Positions 34,089-42,680 of a stretch of DNA of 64,000 bases are shown here, one piece after another. A program made the translations under genes and the position numbers. This DNA comes from Ga0074139 sp964515195 (GTDB taxonomy: Bacteria; Bdellovibrionota; Bdellovibrionia; Bdellovibrionales; Bdellovibrionaceae): positions 9,307 to 73,306 of the forward strand of contig CAZETK010000008.1 in NCBI GenBank assembly GCA_964515195.1. Reading direction: 5' to 3'. Position 1 is the first letter of the stretch; every line of letters begins with the position of its first letter. Under the pieces are notes generated by a model that saw nothing but the letters and a program-made list of their open reading frames with translations, was not told the DNA's origin and did no database searches.

Positions 34089-35827
34089 AGGTGGCTCATT
34101 TATTCTTCAGTCATAAACTTTCCAATGTGGAGTCCTACGTCCTAACATTGGGTGAATCCCAGAAACGCGCAGGCTACGAGGTCCACTACATATCACCAAA
34201 AATTCATTTATCCCATGAGGGGCGCCATCATTCTGAGATTTTAAAACCCAAAGGTCTTTTTTCATCTTTTAGAAACACTCTAGAACTTAAAAAGTTTATT
34301 CAAAATCATGGAATCGAAATTCTACATTGCCATTGCCCTGAAACTTTGCGCCTTGCCCTAAATGCTCGCTCTAGCACAACCTCAATCATTGCTACAGCCC
34401 ATACGCCTTGGAAGCAACCTGCAAACCTTAAGTGCGATCGCCTTCTTCCGATTACTCCTGCAATTGAAGAGTATTTTAAGCGAGGAGAACGAATCGAAAA
34501 TTTTAAGGTCAGAACCATACCCCCACTGCAAGCGTCTTTGCCGGAGATTCATCACCGCCCAAAAGGCCCTATTAAGATGGCCTGGATTGGGGCATTTGAA
34601 GGCAGCAAATCCTGGAAGGTGCAAAATTTAATAGAAAATATTCTGCCTCGAATTTTAGAGGCCATACCGGGTTTCGAATTTCACCTGATTGGGGATGAGC
34701 TAGGCGCACTCCCCATCACTGTACATAAAGCCTTTTTAAACCTCCAAAAAAAATATGATGGGCGTCTGATTCATATTTCTCACCTGAGCGAGCTCGACAA
34801 AGCGATTACGAATTATACAATTGTCTTAAGCTCGGGACGTGTCGCTTTAATGGCATTGATGATGAAGCTAAGAGTGATCATCATAGGTCAAGAACTCGAT
34901 CTGGGGGCTTTGCGTGATACAAACTGGAAGCCGGCTTTTTTAACGTATTTTGGCGATGTGGCTATCGAGCCCTGGAATGAGACTCCCTCTTCCTACCCGG
35001 AAGATTTTCCTTTGCCGAAATCCACTGATGAGCTGATTGATGAAATCTTAGAGGAAATTCGAGAGGCTCGCCTGCAACCGCACGGAGAATCTTCTCTTCG
35101 CCTCAAATGCCTGCAGCATTTTTCAGAAGAAGATGTACGTCGGCATGTAGATGAAATATACCGCTCTGTCCGATTTCAAAATCGTCATCCTGCCATAATC
35201 CCCGTGTTGCGTTACCCTCCAATCGTTCATGACAGCTTTGAAAGCCCTAAACGAGACTACATTCACGAATCGCGTTTTCAAAGCCATATCAGAACTCTAA
35301 GGGAATCTGGATTTGAGCCAATTACATTTTTAGACCTTCATAAGGCGAAGCGAATTGATGAATTTGCCCTCCCCGCTAAACCCATCCTGATTACCATTGA
35401 TGAAGTCGACTCACCTGAGCTGGCGTTGCAAATTTTAGTACAAGAAGAATTTAAGGCGACTTTTTTTATTGATAGCTCCAGCCCCTTCGCACAAGAAATT
35501 AAAAAGGCCGGAATGGAGATCGGATCAAAGGGCCTAAAAATGGAAAAGATTGAAGCCGTAACAGAAGCTGATCTTTACTATGAGCTGTCTTCGTCTAAAG
35601 AAACACTCGAAAAGAAAATTGATCAACCTATCTACGTTTGTCTTTTAAAAAACGATCTATTTCATGAAACTCAAGCGCGCATTGCTCGCCGAGTTGGCTA
35701 CGAATTCGCCGTCCGCGACGGCCATGGTTGTGAGCACATTGAAAATAATCCTTTATTCATAAAAAGGATCTTTCTTCAGCCAGAAGAAGACGCTCACCAA
35801 TTAAAATTAAAGCTGAAAATTTCTTGA
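34085..35827 (+). CDS. Glycosyltransferase fused to an inactive-looking polysaccharide deacetylase
   Basis: 580 aa. Residues 1-370 are a GT4/GT-B type glycosyltransferase (start KVAHLFFSHKLSNVES, then HCHCPETLRLAL and MAWIGAFEGSKSW). Residues ~385-580 follow the NodB/CE4 pattern, but the metal motif normally TFDDG reads TIDEV and the HxxxH motif is lost (GSKGLKM), so that half is probably a pseudo-deacetylase. It could act on surface or cell-wall glycan with the transferase. Coupled by a 4-nt overlap to the lipoprotein before it. No other glycan genes are close. Confidence 0.78.
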   Translation: MKVAHLFFSHKLSNVESYVLTLGESQKRAGYEVHYISPKIHLSHEGRHHSEILKPKGLFSSFRNTLELKKFIQNHGIEILHCHCPETLRLALNARSSTTSIIATAHTPWKQPANLKCDRLLPITPAIEEYFKRGERIENFKVRTIPPLQASLPEIHHRPKGPIKMAWIGAFEGSKSWKVQNLIENILPRILEAIPGFEFHLIGDELGALPITVHKAFLNLQKKYDGRLIHISHLSELDKAITNYTIVLSSGRVALMALMMKLRVIIIGQELDLGALRDTNWKPAFLTYFGDVAIEPWNETPSSYPEDFPLPKSTDELIDEILEEIREARLQPHGESSLRLKCLQHFSEEDVRRHVDEIYRSVRFQNRHPAIIPVLRYPPIVHDSFESPKRDYIHESRFQSHIRTLRESGFEPITFLDLHKAKRIDEFALPAKPILITIDEVDSPELALQILVQEEFKATFFIDSSSPFAQEIKKAGMEIGSKGLKMEKIEAVTEADLYYELSSSKETLEKKIDQPIYVCLLKNDLFHETQARIARRVGYEFAVRDGHGCEHIENNPLFIKRIFLQPEEDAHQLKLKLKIS

Positions 35828-35854
35828 AGAAAAAAGCACTGTCCCCTAGAACGC

Positions 35855-37735
35855 CTACGGGATACCTAGGGCGCGCAATCCCTGAACCAAGGCGACTGCT
35901 AATCCATATCCGATCACATTCAGTATCAACAGCTGAAACAGCGCTAACTTGATGGAACCCGACTCCTTTATCATCGTCGCCACTGTGCTTAAACACTGCA
36001 AAGCAATCATAAAAAAGACCACTAGTCCCCAAACCACCGCCGTTGTAAAGATGGGGCGGCCATCTTGAAAGGTGGCGTTTTGCATGGCCGCAATTAAACC
36101 CGAATCACCGGATTCTTCTGAAACACTGTAGACAACAGCCAAAGTCGAAACAAAAACCTCTCGTGCGGCAAAGGCTGCTAACAGACCAATTCCACCACGC
36201 CAGTCCAACCCCATGGGCTCAAACAGAGGTTCGATTTTCTGTCCGACCTGTCCCAAGTAACTGGTTTGAACTTTGACTGTTTCTTCAGCCTGGTAGTGGG
36301 GAAAGGTGATTCCCACCCAAAGTATCACAGTCAAAGTGAAAATCACGGGACCTGCGCGAAATATAAAAGATCGGGTTTTAAGCCAGGCCTGATAAACCAG
36401 AGAGCGAAAAACAGGTCGTCTGTAAAGCGGTAATTCCATCAGAAAGAAGGATCTTCTATCGCGAGGTATAAGGCGATGAAGAATGCCGGCAGCTATTGCC
36501 GACATAACCATAGAGAACAAATAAATTCCCGCTAGCGCAAGGCCCGGCTTCCAAGCTGATTCACCCCAGAACAAAAAGCCTAGCAACAACCCATAGACAG
36601 GTAATCGCGCCGAACAACTTAAAAGGGGAATAATCATTCTGGCGATCCACCTCTCTCGTTGGGAGTTGATATTTCGCGCGGCCATCAAGGCCGGCACGGC
36701 ACAAGCATAACCAGACAGAAATGGCACAAAGCTACGTCCGCTCAACCCCAAAACAGAAAATGGTTTATCAATTAGGGTCGCGGCCCGGGCTAGATAACCC
36801 GACCCCTCTAAGGCTGACATTCCTAAGAAAAGAATAAAAATTTGGGGTACAAAAACAAGGACTGAACCGAAACTTGCCACCAGCCCGTTTGCCACAAAAT
36901 CCATCCATAAACTATCAGGGCTCAAGGCCAATAGGGCTTCCGCCCCTGACGCAAAAATGCTATCGACAATATCCATTAAGGGTGTTGCCAACCAATAAAT
37001 ACTGGAAAACAACAATGACATGACAAGAACAAAAAATACTAATCCCCAAAAGGGATGAAGCAGCAGCCGATCCCAATTCAAAGTTTGATTCCACAAGGCC
37101 GTTACTTTATCAGCGCTGGCCGGCAAGACCCTTTCCACCAAACTTTGAGTCTCTCGACTTTTGCGATCATATTCGAGTTCAGACCAAGCTGCATACGTAT
37201 TAGCACCAGTCGGTTGAGGAGGCTTTGCGAATTCGCGAACAAGTTCTTTAAGTCCACCTCCTAATCGACCTTCAACCGGAAGTACAGGACACTTGAAGTG
37301 GTCCTTTAAAGGTTCAATATCCAATTTCAAACCTTTTGATCGTAGTAAATCTACCATGGTGACAACCAAAATCATGGGAATACCTAATGATTTTATTTGC
37401 TCGGCCAGCATCAGGTGGCGGGCGAGCTGTGTCCCATCGACCACCACAACAACTCGATCCGGATGATGAGGAAATTCAGGATCCATCAGAATTTTACGGG
37501 TTACAGCCTCATCTTCAGTTTTTGGTTGAAGACTGTAAGTGCCAGGTGTGTCTATGACTTGAGCCTTTAACCTCCAGTGAGAAGCCAGGTGACCCTTTAA
37601 ATAATCAACTGTGGAGCCGGGATAATTAACAGCCTTAGCGTGAGCGCCAGTCAGCCAATTGTAAAGAGTGGTTTTCCCGCTATTGGGAGCCCCCACTAAG
37701 ACAATAGTTTCTAGAGAGCCTTGAGGATCAGACAA
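35855..37735 (-). CDS. feoB: Ferrous iron transporter FeoB
   Basis: 626 aa. N-terminal G domain: GAPNSGKTT at 15-23, switch with NYPGSTVD, DTPGTYSL, then VVTMVDLL in place of the usual NMxD G4 motif. About eight or more membrane helices follow from ~220, with the Fe2+-path blocks CAVPAL and CSARLPVY. It is shorter than E. coli FeoB (773 aa) mainly from a trimmed G-domain tail. The start is a TTG with GAGGAG 5 nt upstream, overlapping feoA by 25 nt. Confidence 0.95.
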   Translation of the reverse strand: MSDPQGSLETIVLVGAPNSGKTTLYNWLTGAHAKAVNYPGSTVDYLKGHLASHWRLKAQVIDTPGTYSLQPKTEDEAVTRKILMDPEFPHHPDRVVVVVDGTQLARHLMLAEQIKSLGIPMILVVTMVDLLRSKGLKLDIEPLKDHFKCPVLPVEGRLGGGLKELVREFAKPPQPTGANTYAAWSELEYDRKSRETQSLVERVLPASADKVTALWNQTLNWDRLLLHPFWGLVFFVLVMSLLFSSIYWLATPLMDIVDSIFASGAEALLALSPDSLWMDFVANGLVASFGSVLVFVPQIFILFLGMSALEGSGYLARAATLIDKPFSVLGLSGRSFVPFLSGYACAVPALMAARNINSQRERWIARMIIPLLSCSARLPVYGLLLGFLFWGESAWKPGLALAGIYLFSMVMSAIAAGILHRLIPRDRRSFFLMELPLYRRPVFRSLVYQAWLKTRSFIFRAGPVIFTLTVILWVGITFPHYQAEETVKVQTSYLGQVGQKIEPLFEPMGLDWRGGIGLLAAFAAREVFVSTLAVVYSVSEESGDSGLIAAMQNATFQDGRPIFTTAVVWGLVVFFMIALQCLSTVATMIKESGSIKLALFQLLILNVIGYGLAVALVQGLRALGIP

Positions 37736-37926
37736 GCCAACTCCTCTTCACGCAGCGCCAACAAAGTTGAAGGAGTTTGAAAAAGAATCGGACCTCCGAA
37801 AGGAGTTTGTCGAATGAACTTCAATCTTAAACCTTGATTGATACCCAATTCACGGATCCGATCGCGAATTTCTGAATCTCCGTGAAGATCAACAACTTCC
37901 AAAAAATGGCCTGACTTGTAGTTCAT
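37711..37926 (-). CDS. feoA: FeoA, ferrous iron transport accessory protein
   Basis: 71-aa SH3-like protein. The FeoA core is visible: VVDLHGDSEIRDRIRELGI, then LKFIRQTPFGGP with the usual Gly-Gly-Pro, and a closing beta segment. It binds FeoB's cytosolic side and is needed for Fe2+ uptake in tested bacteria. ATG start; overlaps feoB by 25 nt. No clear Fur box was found upstream. Confidence 0.93.
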   Translation of the reverse strand: MNYKSGHFLEVVDLHGDSEIRDRIRELGINQGLRLKFIRQTPFGGPILFQTPSTLLALREEELACLILKAL

Positions 37927-38098
37927 GTTTCTATTTATAGCATCCCGGGAAAGGCAGGAATAGGGACAGGCCCCTTGTGAGGGCTATGTGAAAACCACTT
38001 GAAAACCCCTCCCCAGCCCATCCTAGGTCCAGATTTCTCGACTAGATCCGACAAAAGCTTAAGTCCTAAGACCTTGATCCCGATCCAAAAGTCGAGCC

Positions 38099-39073
38099 AT
38101 GAAGAGAACACACCTCGCCCTTGGGGCCCTTTTAATAGCCATAACACAGTCCCTATGGGCCGAGGATCGCCTTTATTATCATATGGATAGCCAAAATCAG
38201 GACTCCATCGTGCTTTACAACAAATCTACCGAGACCCAAGAGGCCTGGATTCTCTTTTACGAGGGCCAATTTATAGAAGAACAATACTTGGAGATTCCAC
38301 CTCAGGCCCTTTTAACTGTGGACATTAGAGCCTGGCACCCTAACCCTAACAGACCGGACTGGGCCGTTTTAACAAAGAATTCAGAGCTAGAACTGCCGAC
38401 TGGCTGGAGACGGGATAAGGGAAGTTTTTTTGAGATAACTCTGAATAACCCCGAGGAAATTCAAATCCTCAATTTATTTCCACAAGAGCAAGAGATTCGT
38501 TTGGTGTATCAAAATGAGAAAGGACAAGCCCTCGAGACAGAAATCCGAACCTCACCACAATACTTAAAATCTGAAAACTGGCAACTAAGCCCACCAGCAG
38601 GCTCCCAACGTCTACAAATCAAAGCTCAAGCAAACATTATGTTACAGTCGAAAGGGCAGGTTCAGATCCAAAGGGATGAGTCTCGAAAGCCAATCACCAA
38701 TAGAGTGCACTTCTTGGTTTCAGGCGAAGATGGCTCCAGCTTTGTGGCTCCAATTGAAGATTCCAAGCTAATCACCAAGGCTCGCGAAGAAATGAAAAAT
38801 CCGCAAGGCTTCATGATCTTCGCCGATTTAGATTTGAATAACGACGAACCGAATCGAAACTTAGTTTCAAAAAACAGAGAGTATTGGTCATGGAAAATTA
38901 AACGCGTCACCGGCCTTTCGCAAGTGGGTGCGGACTGGTGCTTCGCCTATCCAGAGTACATCGAACGTATGCTTCATATCTGGATGAATAAAAAAAGAGC
39001 CTGTTTTCGCGGCCAGAAAATCATTCGTGAGCTCACCCCAACTGAGGTCGAAACCGGCCACCTCTCCAACTAA
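38099..39073 (+). CDS. Secreted protein with BP74-N-like C-terminal domain
   Basis: 324 aa with a signal peptide ending SLWAED. The N-terminal ~190 residues are beta-rich and unrecognised. The last ~110 follow the BP74-N domain pattern: FVAPIEDSKLITKAREEM, then YWSWKIKRV, GADWCFAYPEYIERML and a closing RGQKIIRELT, the domain otherwise seen in secreted proteins of Dictyostelium and bacteria. Function unknown. Its TAA lies inside one arm of the inverted repeat 39066-39278. Confidence 0.72.
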   Translation: MKRTHLALGALLIAITQSLWAEDRLYYHMDSQNQDSIVLYNKSTETQEAWILFYEGQFIEEQYLEIPPQALLTVDIRAWHPNPNRPDWAVLTKNSELELPTGWRRDKGSFFEITLNNPEEIQILNLFPQEQEIRLVYQNEKGQALETEIRTSPQYLKSENWQLSPPAGSQRLQIKAQANIMLQSKGQVQIQRDESRKPITNRVHFLVSGEDGSSFVAPIEDSKLITKAREEMKNPQGFMIFADLDLNNDEPNRNLVSKNREYWSWKIKRVTGLSQVGADWCFAYPEYIERMLHIWMNKKRACFRGQKIIRELTPTEVETGHLSN

Positions 39074-39278
39074 GCTCTTCATAAACCCTTGTACTTATCT
39101 CCCGGAAGGACGGAATCCCGGTTTCCTCGCCTCAAAATCTTCGGACAGTCCTCGCTCTTGTGGTCTGGTGCTGGCTTACGCCGGAGTTTTTTCTTTCGCT
39201 GTGGAACTTGATTTTGAGGCGAGGAAACCGGGATTGCGTCCTCTTTGCGCGCGTGGGGTTTATGAAGAGCTTAGTTGG
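39066..39278. repeat. Long inverted-repeat element, 213 bp
   Basis: Outer arms: 39066-39088 (CCAACTAAGCTCTTCATAAA...) is the exact reverse complement of 39256-39278, 23 bp. Inner arms: 39114-39139 (AATCCCGGTTTCCTCGCCTC...) matches 39210-39235 exactly, 26 bp. Between the arms is about 20-25 bp of weak match, and the loop is 70 bp. It lies between two convergent genes and covers both stop codons. It may act as a bidirectional terminator, a MITE-like element or an invertible segment. Confidence 0.9.
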
Positions 39279-39754
39279 GTGCTGGCGCTTTGGCCCATTG
39301 TTTCTTCGACTCGGACTCGGACTTTTTGAATTTTGTATTTTTGGAACATCTTTAAAAAATCATCGGCTAGGACTCTTGATAACTGTTCTACGCTGGTATT
39401 TGTCACTGGCAGGAGGATCACCTCATTTTGAGGGAGTGAGTAAAAACGGTTTCTGAAGTGGATGTCGTAATTTTCTTCTCGAGTTTGAATTCTCATATCT
39501 TTATGAAGACTGGGAATTAGGACGTGTTCGTCCCATTGATCTAAGCGTTCTTTAATCAGTCGCTTAAGAACGGCGAAGTCTACAAAGTAGCCTGTGGTGG
39601 TAAGATCGGCTTCCCGGGGGACGCTGATATCGACCCATACCCGGTAGTTATGACCATGAAGTTTTTCGGCGTTTTTTTCATCGAAAATCAGGAAATGACC
39701 GGCTGAAAATTTGAAGTTTTGCTTCGCCAAATGCAATGTGGTAAGTCGCTTCAT
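39260..39754 (-). CDS. QueD/6-pyruvoyl-tetrahydropterin-synthase family paralogue lacking the catalytic Cys
   Basis: 164 aa. PTPS-family zinc ligands are present as FSAGHF and LHGHNY, with WDEHVLI and the Glu in VEETMGQSA. Where QueD has Cys four residues before HGH, this protein has Ala (NAEKLHGH), so normal QueD chemistry is not expected; other PTPS subfamilies also replace Cys. The last five codons fall in the inverted repeat. It is divergent from a proper QueD gene only 15 bp away, so the two are probably a functional pair. Confidence 0.85.
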   Translation of the reverse strand: MKRLTTLHLAKQNFKFSAGHFLIFDEKNAEKLHGHNYRVWVDISVPREADLTTTGYFVDFAVLKRLIKERLDQWDEHVLIPSLHKDMRIQTREENYDIHFRNRFYSLPQNEVILLPVTNTSVEQLSRVLADDFLKMFQKYKIQKVRVRVEETMGQSASTQLSSS

Positions 39755-39769
39755 ACAGGGAGTTCTATC

Positions 39770-40132
39770 ATGAAGAAACTGGAGTTAAAACAGCAATTTC
39801 AAATTGAATCCGCTCGTTTTTTACCCCATTTACCACCGAGCCACCCCTGTTCTCGTATGCATGGGCATAGTTTTCAGATTATACTGACCTTGATAGGCGA
39901 TTTAGACCCCCAAGTGGGATGGGTCCGTGATTATCAGGAAATTTCGCAGATTATTCGCCCTCTTCTTCAAGAATTGGATCACCGGGTTTTAAATGAAGTC
40001 AAAGGCCTAGAGAACCCCACCTCAGAACATCTCGCTATTTGGATCTATGACCGCCTTACCTCTCAACTTCCCGAACTGAAGCGGGTCAGCATCCGTGAAA
40101 CTAGCGCCACAGAGTGTTCCTATCCGGCTTAA
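39770..40132 (+). CDS. queD: 6-carboxy-5,6,7,8-tetrahydropterin synthase QueD
   Basis: 120 aa from the ATG at 39770 (AGGGAG upstream); the frame opens earlier, inside the divergent gene. QueD makes 6-carboxytetrahydropterin from 7,8-dihydroneopterin triphosphate for queuosine. The CxxxHGH motif is intact (PCSRMHGHSF), with ELDHRVLN, NPTSEHLA and the C-terminal ETSATECSY. Compact but complete. No queC, queE or queF is in the window. Divergent from the Cys-less paralogue. Confidence 0.92.
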   Translation: MKKLELKQQFQIESARFLPHLPPSHPCSRMHGHSFQIILTLIGDLDPQVGWVRDYQEISQIIRPLLQELDHRVLNEVKGLENPTSEHLAIWIYDRLTSQLPELKRVSIRETSATECSYPA

Positions 40133-40240
40133 CAGGTTTCATACTCGCTGCAATATAACGCCTTCTTGTAGTTTTTTATTTGAAATGCACTTCTAAAATA
40201 GCAAGACTTCTGTGTCACATTACACAAAAGGATATCGATA

Positions 40241-42613
40241 GTGGAAGGCAAACAAATCATGCAATTAAGACGCAAGACAGGGCTTTTCCTTCAGGAATGC
40301 CCCCCCTGGAGTCTCCGATTTTTTCTGGTGATCTTGGGCCTTTTTATTTCTTTTGAATCCCAGGCTTTTTTATTTAAAGATCCTGAACTTTCGACTGAAG
40401 AATCGTCTCAGATCATTAAAATCCTAGAAACCTTTTCCAACGGGTGCTCGCTAACTAAAGGGCCATCTGCAGATGCCATTGCCGTTGTGCAAGGGCTTAC
40501 ATCGGCTATTCGTTCGGCTATGGAAAATCCCGCCTGCAAAAGCCTAGGCGGAACGATGACTTCACTAGACTCTTCCATTCTGCAAGCTCACAGCTTAATT
40601 CCCCAAGTTAATGACTCCTATATCAGTGAACTTGAGCTGCAGGTGAACTCCCTGCAAAAACAAAAAGAGGAAATTGAAACTCTTTTAACACAAACTACGG
40701 ATTCAGATGAGATTTTAAGTCTGCGAAGTGATCTGTACTCGGTTCGAATTGAATTGGCGGGAGCGGTCAGTGCAGCCCGCGATAGCGCTCTTAATGATCA
40801 GCAAATAAGACGAGCCCAAGCTTTACGTCTTCTCCTAAGCTCCAGCAATCAAGCCATCAACCAAATTCTGATGAATGAATCCTGTTGGGTGGGGCAACCC
40901 AGCCTTCTGCAACAAGTGGCCGGTGTCGGATCCACCTTGGGAGCCAGCGCCGCCCTCACCACGGCATCCTCACAAAAAGCCGTTTTGCTCTCGGCTGGCT
41001 TGGGGATTCTTTCCACTGTTGTCGACTTTTTTGATCGACTGGCCAAGGCCAAGAAGCTCGCCCAATTTGATTTAGCCTTAGGTTCCACGGCTTTAACCTG
41101 TGCCATGGAAAAAATGAATGACGTTTATTGCTCGGCTCAAGACACCCTTGCGGCCATCGGCAAGGTGGGACAAAAGCTTCATGACCCAAAGGCTGATCCC
41201 GTTTGGCAGGGCGTGGGCTTTTTAGAAAAGGAAATTCCGACCCTATTGGGTTGGCTGCAAAAAATTAAGAGTGGAGGTTCGGCTGGAACCATCGACGATT
41301 CAGAACGTCAAGCTGCCATTGAACTCCAAGAGGTTAACCTGACCAACTCGGAAAAGCTTTTTGAAGGCTTTCTGAGGCATTTTAAACTTCGCTACGATCA
41401 AACCCATGATCCTGAAACAAAATTTTCCATTATTCGTGATATGATTACAGCTGTAGGAAACCGCCTGTGTTATGACAGCTATGGGGCAATCATGAGTTCA
41501 AACCCTATTTGCAAATCCCCGATCCCGGTTGACTTTGCCCCATTTCATCTTCTTGGTTTGAGTCCCAAAAACTACCAGGATCTTTTGAAAATAAACCCTA
41601 ATTTTAAATTTCAAAGCTTAAGCCTTTCGCTTTTGAGTGAGATCGGCATAGACGGCAATTTGATAACGCTATCATCTGTTCGTGAACAGTTCGGTAAGTG
41701 GTACCGATTAGCCCGAGAAAAGTTTGATATCGAAAAACGATTGGCTGTGGGACAGGATCTTGTCCTGATATTTGATGAGGCCTACAAAAAAGAGTATCAA
41801 GTCGCAAACCCTGTAACGGCCCAGAGTTCCTTAGAAGCCCTTATCACCTTTTTAAAATTGAAGCGATTGCAGGATCAGCCCGTTGCTCAAATGGACTTGC
41901 GGGATCAAGTGGTCAGTGTTTTGATTAAGGTCTTGAATGAAATTGAAATGGTCCGTGGGAAAGAAACTACCCCCGAGCGGGCCAAAGAAGTTATTTTTGA
42001 AATCGCCCAACTCAAAATCGGCACTTCTTTTTTAGGAGATCGCTTAGAGCGCTTAATCCGCACAGACTTGGAAAAGCTGGTTCATGATTCGGACGAGCTT
42101 GATGATACCACCCGTCTTCCGATCTTAGCGGCCAATGATGTGATCACTGAGCTTCGTCGCTATTATCAAGTCAGCAGCCTTCAAGAAATGGAAGAGGCCG
42201 CCGCCAATGCCCAGTTGATCATGATCAAAACTGTTGATCCTTTTATTCGCCTTTTTGCCACTCCGATCATTCGAAGCTTTAATGAGTTCGACTCTATTAA
42301 AAAGAATGTGGGTGGCGAAACCGGCAAGCGAGCTATGGCTTTAAAGACAAAATTATGTTTTTACTTTTTAGGTTCACATCGAAAGCGAGACTTCATTATG
42401 AAAGGGTGTGAGGGTTTAATGGCAGAATCCGTTCTGGGAATTTCGACTCCGGTTTTTGGCCCCCACCTTTTTCAGATGGATCTTGATAAGCGCGCCTGTC
42501 TATACCGTCAGTTCATCATGAAGAACAGAATTCTAGAGCGACGAAGATCCCATCCTAAAATCCAACACCCCGAGTTTTATCAGCTCTTGAAGTCTCTTCA
42601 ATCAGGCGCATGA
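40241..42613 (+). CDS. Large exported protein with coiled coil, unknown
   Basis: 790 aa, GTG start (ATG six codons on is possible; AAAGGA precedes). Basic N-terminus then a hydrophobic stretch ending SFESQAFLF, a signal peptide or anchor. A coiled coil lies near 125-170 (ISELELQVNSLQKQKEEIE...), followed by an Ala/Gly-rich hydrophobic segment at ~230-260. The rest is helical with scattered Cys, several in pairs. No family recognised; proteins of this size and style are common and undescribed in Bdellovibrio. It stands alone upstream of the convergent psd gene. Confidence 0.78.
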   Translation: MEGKQIMQLRRKTGLFLQECPPWSLRFFLVILGLFISFESQAFLFKDPELSTEESSQIIKILETFSNGCSLTKGPSADAIAVVQGLTSAIRSAMENPACKSLGGTMTSLDSSILQAHSLIPQVNDSYISELELQVNSLQKQKEEIETLLTQTTDSDEILSLRSDLYSVRIELAGAVSAARDSALNDQQIRRAQALRLLLSSSNQAINQILMNESCWVGQPSLLQQVAGVGSTLGASAALTTASSQKAVLLSAGLGILSTVVDFFDRLAKAKKLAQFDLALGSTALTCAMEKMNDVYCSAQDTLAAIGKVGQKLHDPKADPVWQGVGFLEKEIPTLLGWLQKIKSGGSAGTIDDSERQAAIELQEVNLTNSEKLFEGFLRHFKLRYDQTHDPETKFSIIRDMITAVGNRLCYDSYGAIMSSNPICKSPIPVDFAPFHLLGLSPKNYQDLLKINPNFKFQSLSLSLLSEIGIDGNLITLSSVREQFGKWYRLAREKFDIEKRLAVGQDLVLIFDEAYKKEYQVANPVTAQSSLEALITFLKLKRLQDQPVAQMDLRDQVVSVLIKVLNEIEMVRGKETTPERAKEVIFEIAQLKIGTSFLGDRLERLIRTDLEKLVHDSDELDDTTRLPILAANDVITELRRYYQVSSLQEMEEAAANAQLIMIKTVDPFIRLFATPIIRSFNEFDSIKKNVGGETGKRAMALKTKLCFYFLGSHRKRDFIMKGCEGLMAESVLGISTPVFGPHLFQMDLDKRACLYRQFIMKNRILERRRSHPKIQHPEFYQLLKSLQSGA

Positions 42614-42680
42614 CATTTCCGCCACGGGTCATCGTACCGAGAGTCCCTTAAGTTTGATAAAAGATAGTCAATGGAAGTTA

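Noticed and set aside
38888..39456. ORFs crossing the inverted repeat on both strands (39027-39329, 39160-39456)
   Set aside because: They run through the repeat arms and antisense to the QueD-like gene, with no ribosome site or family.
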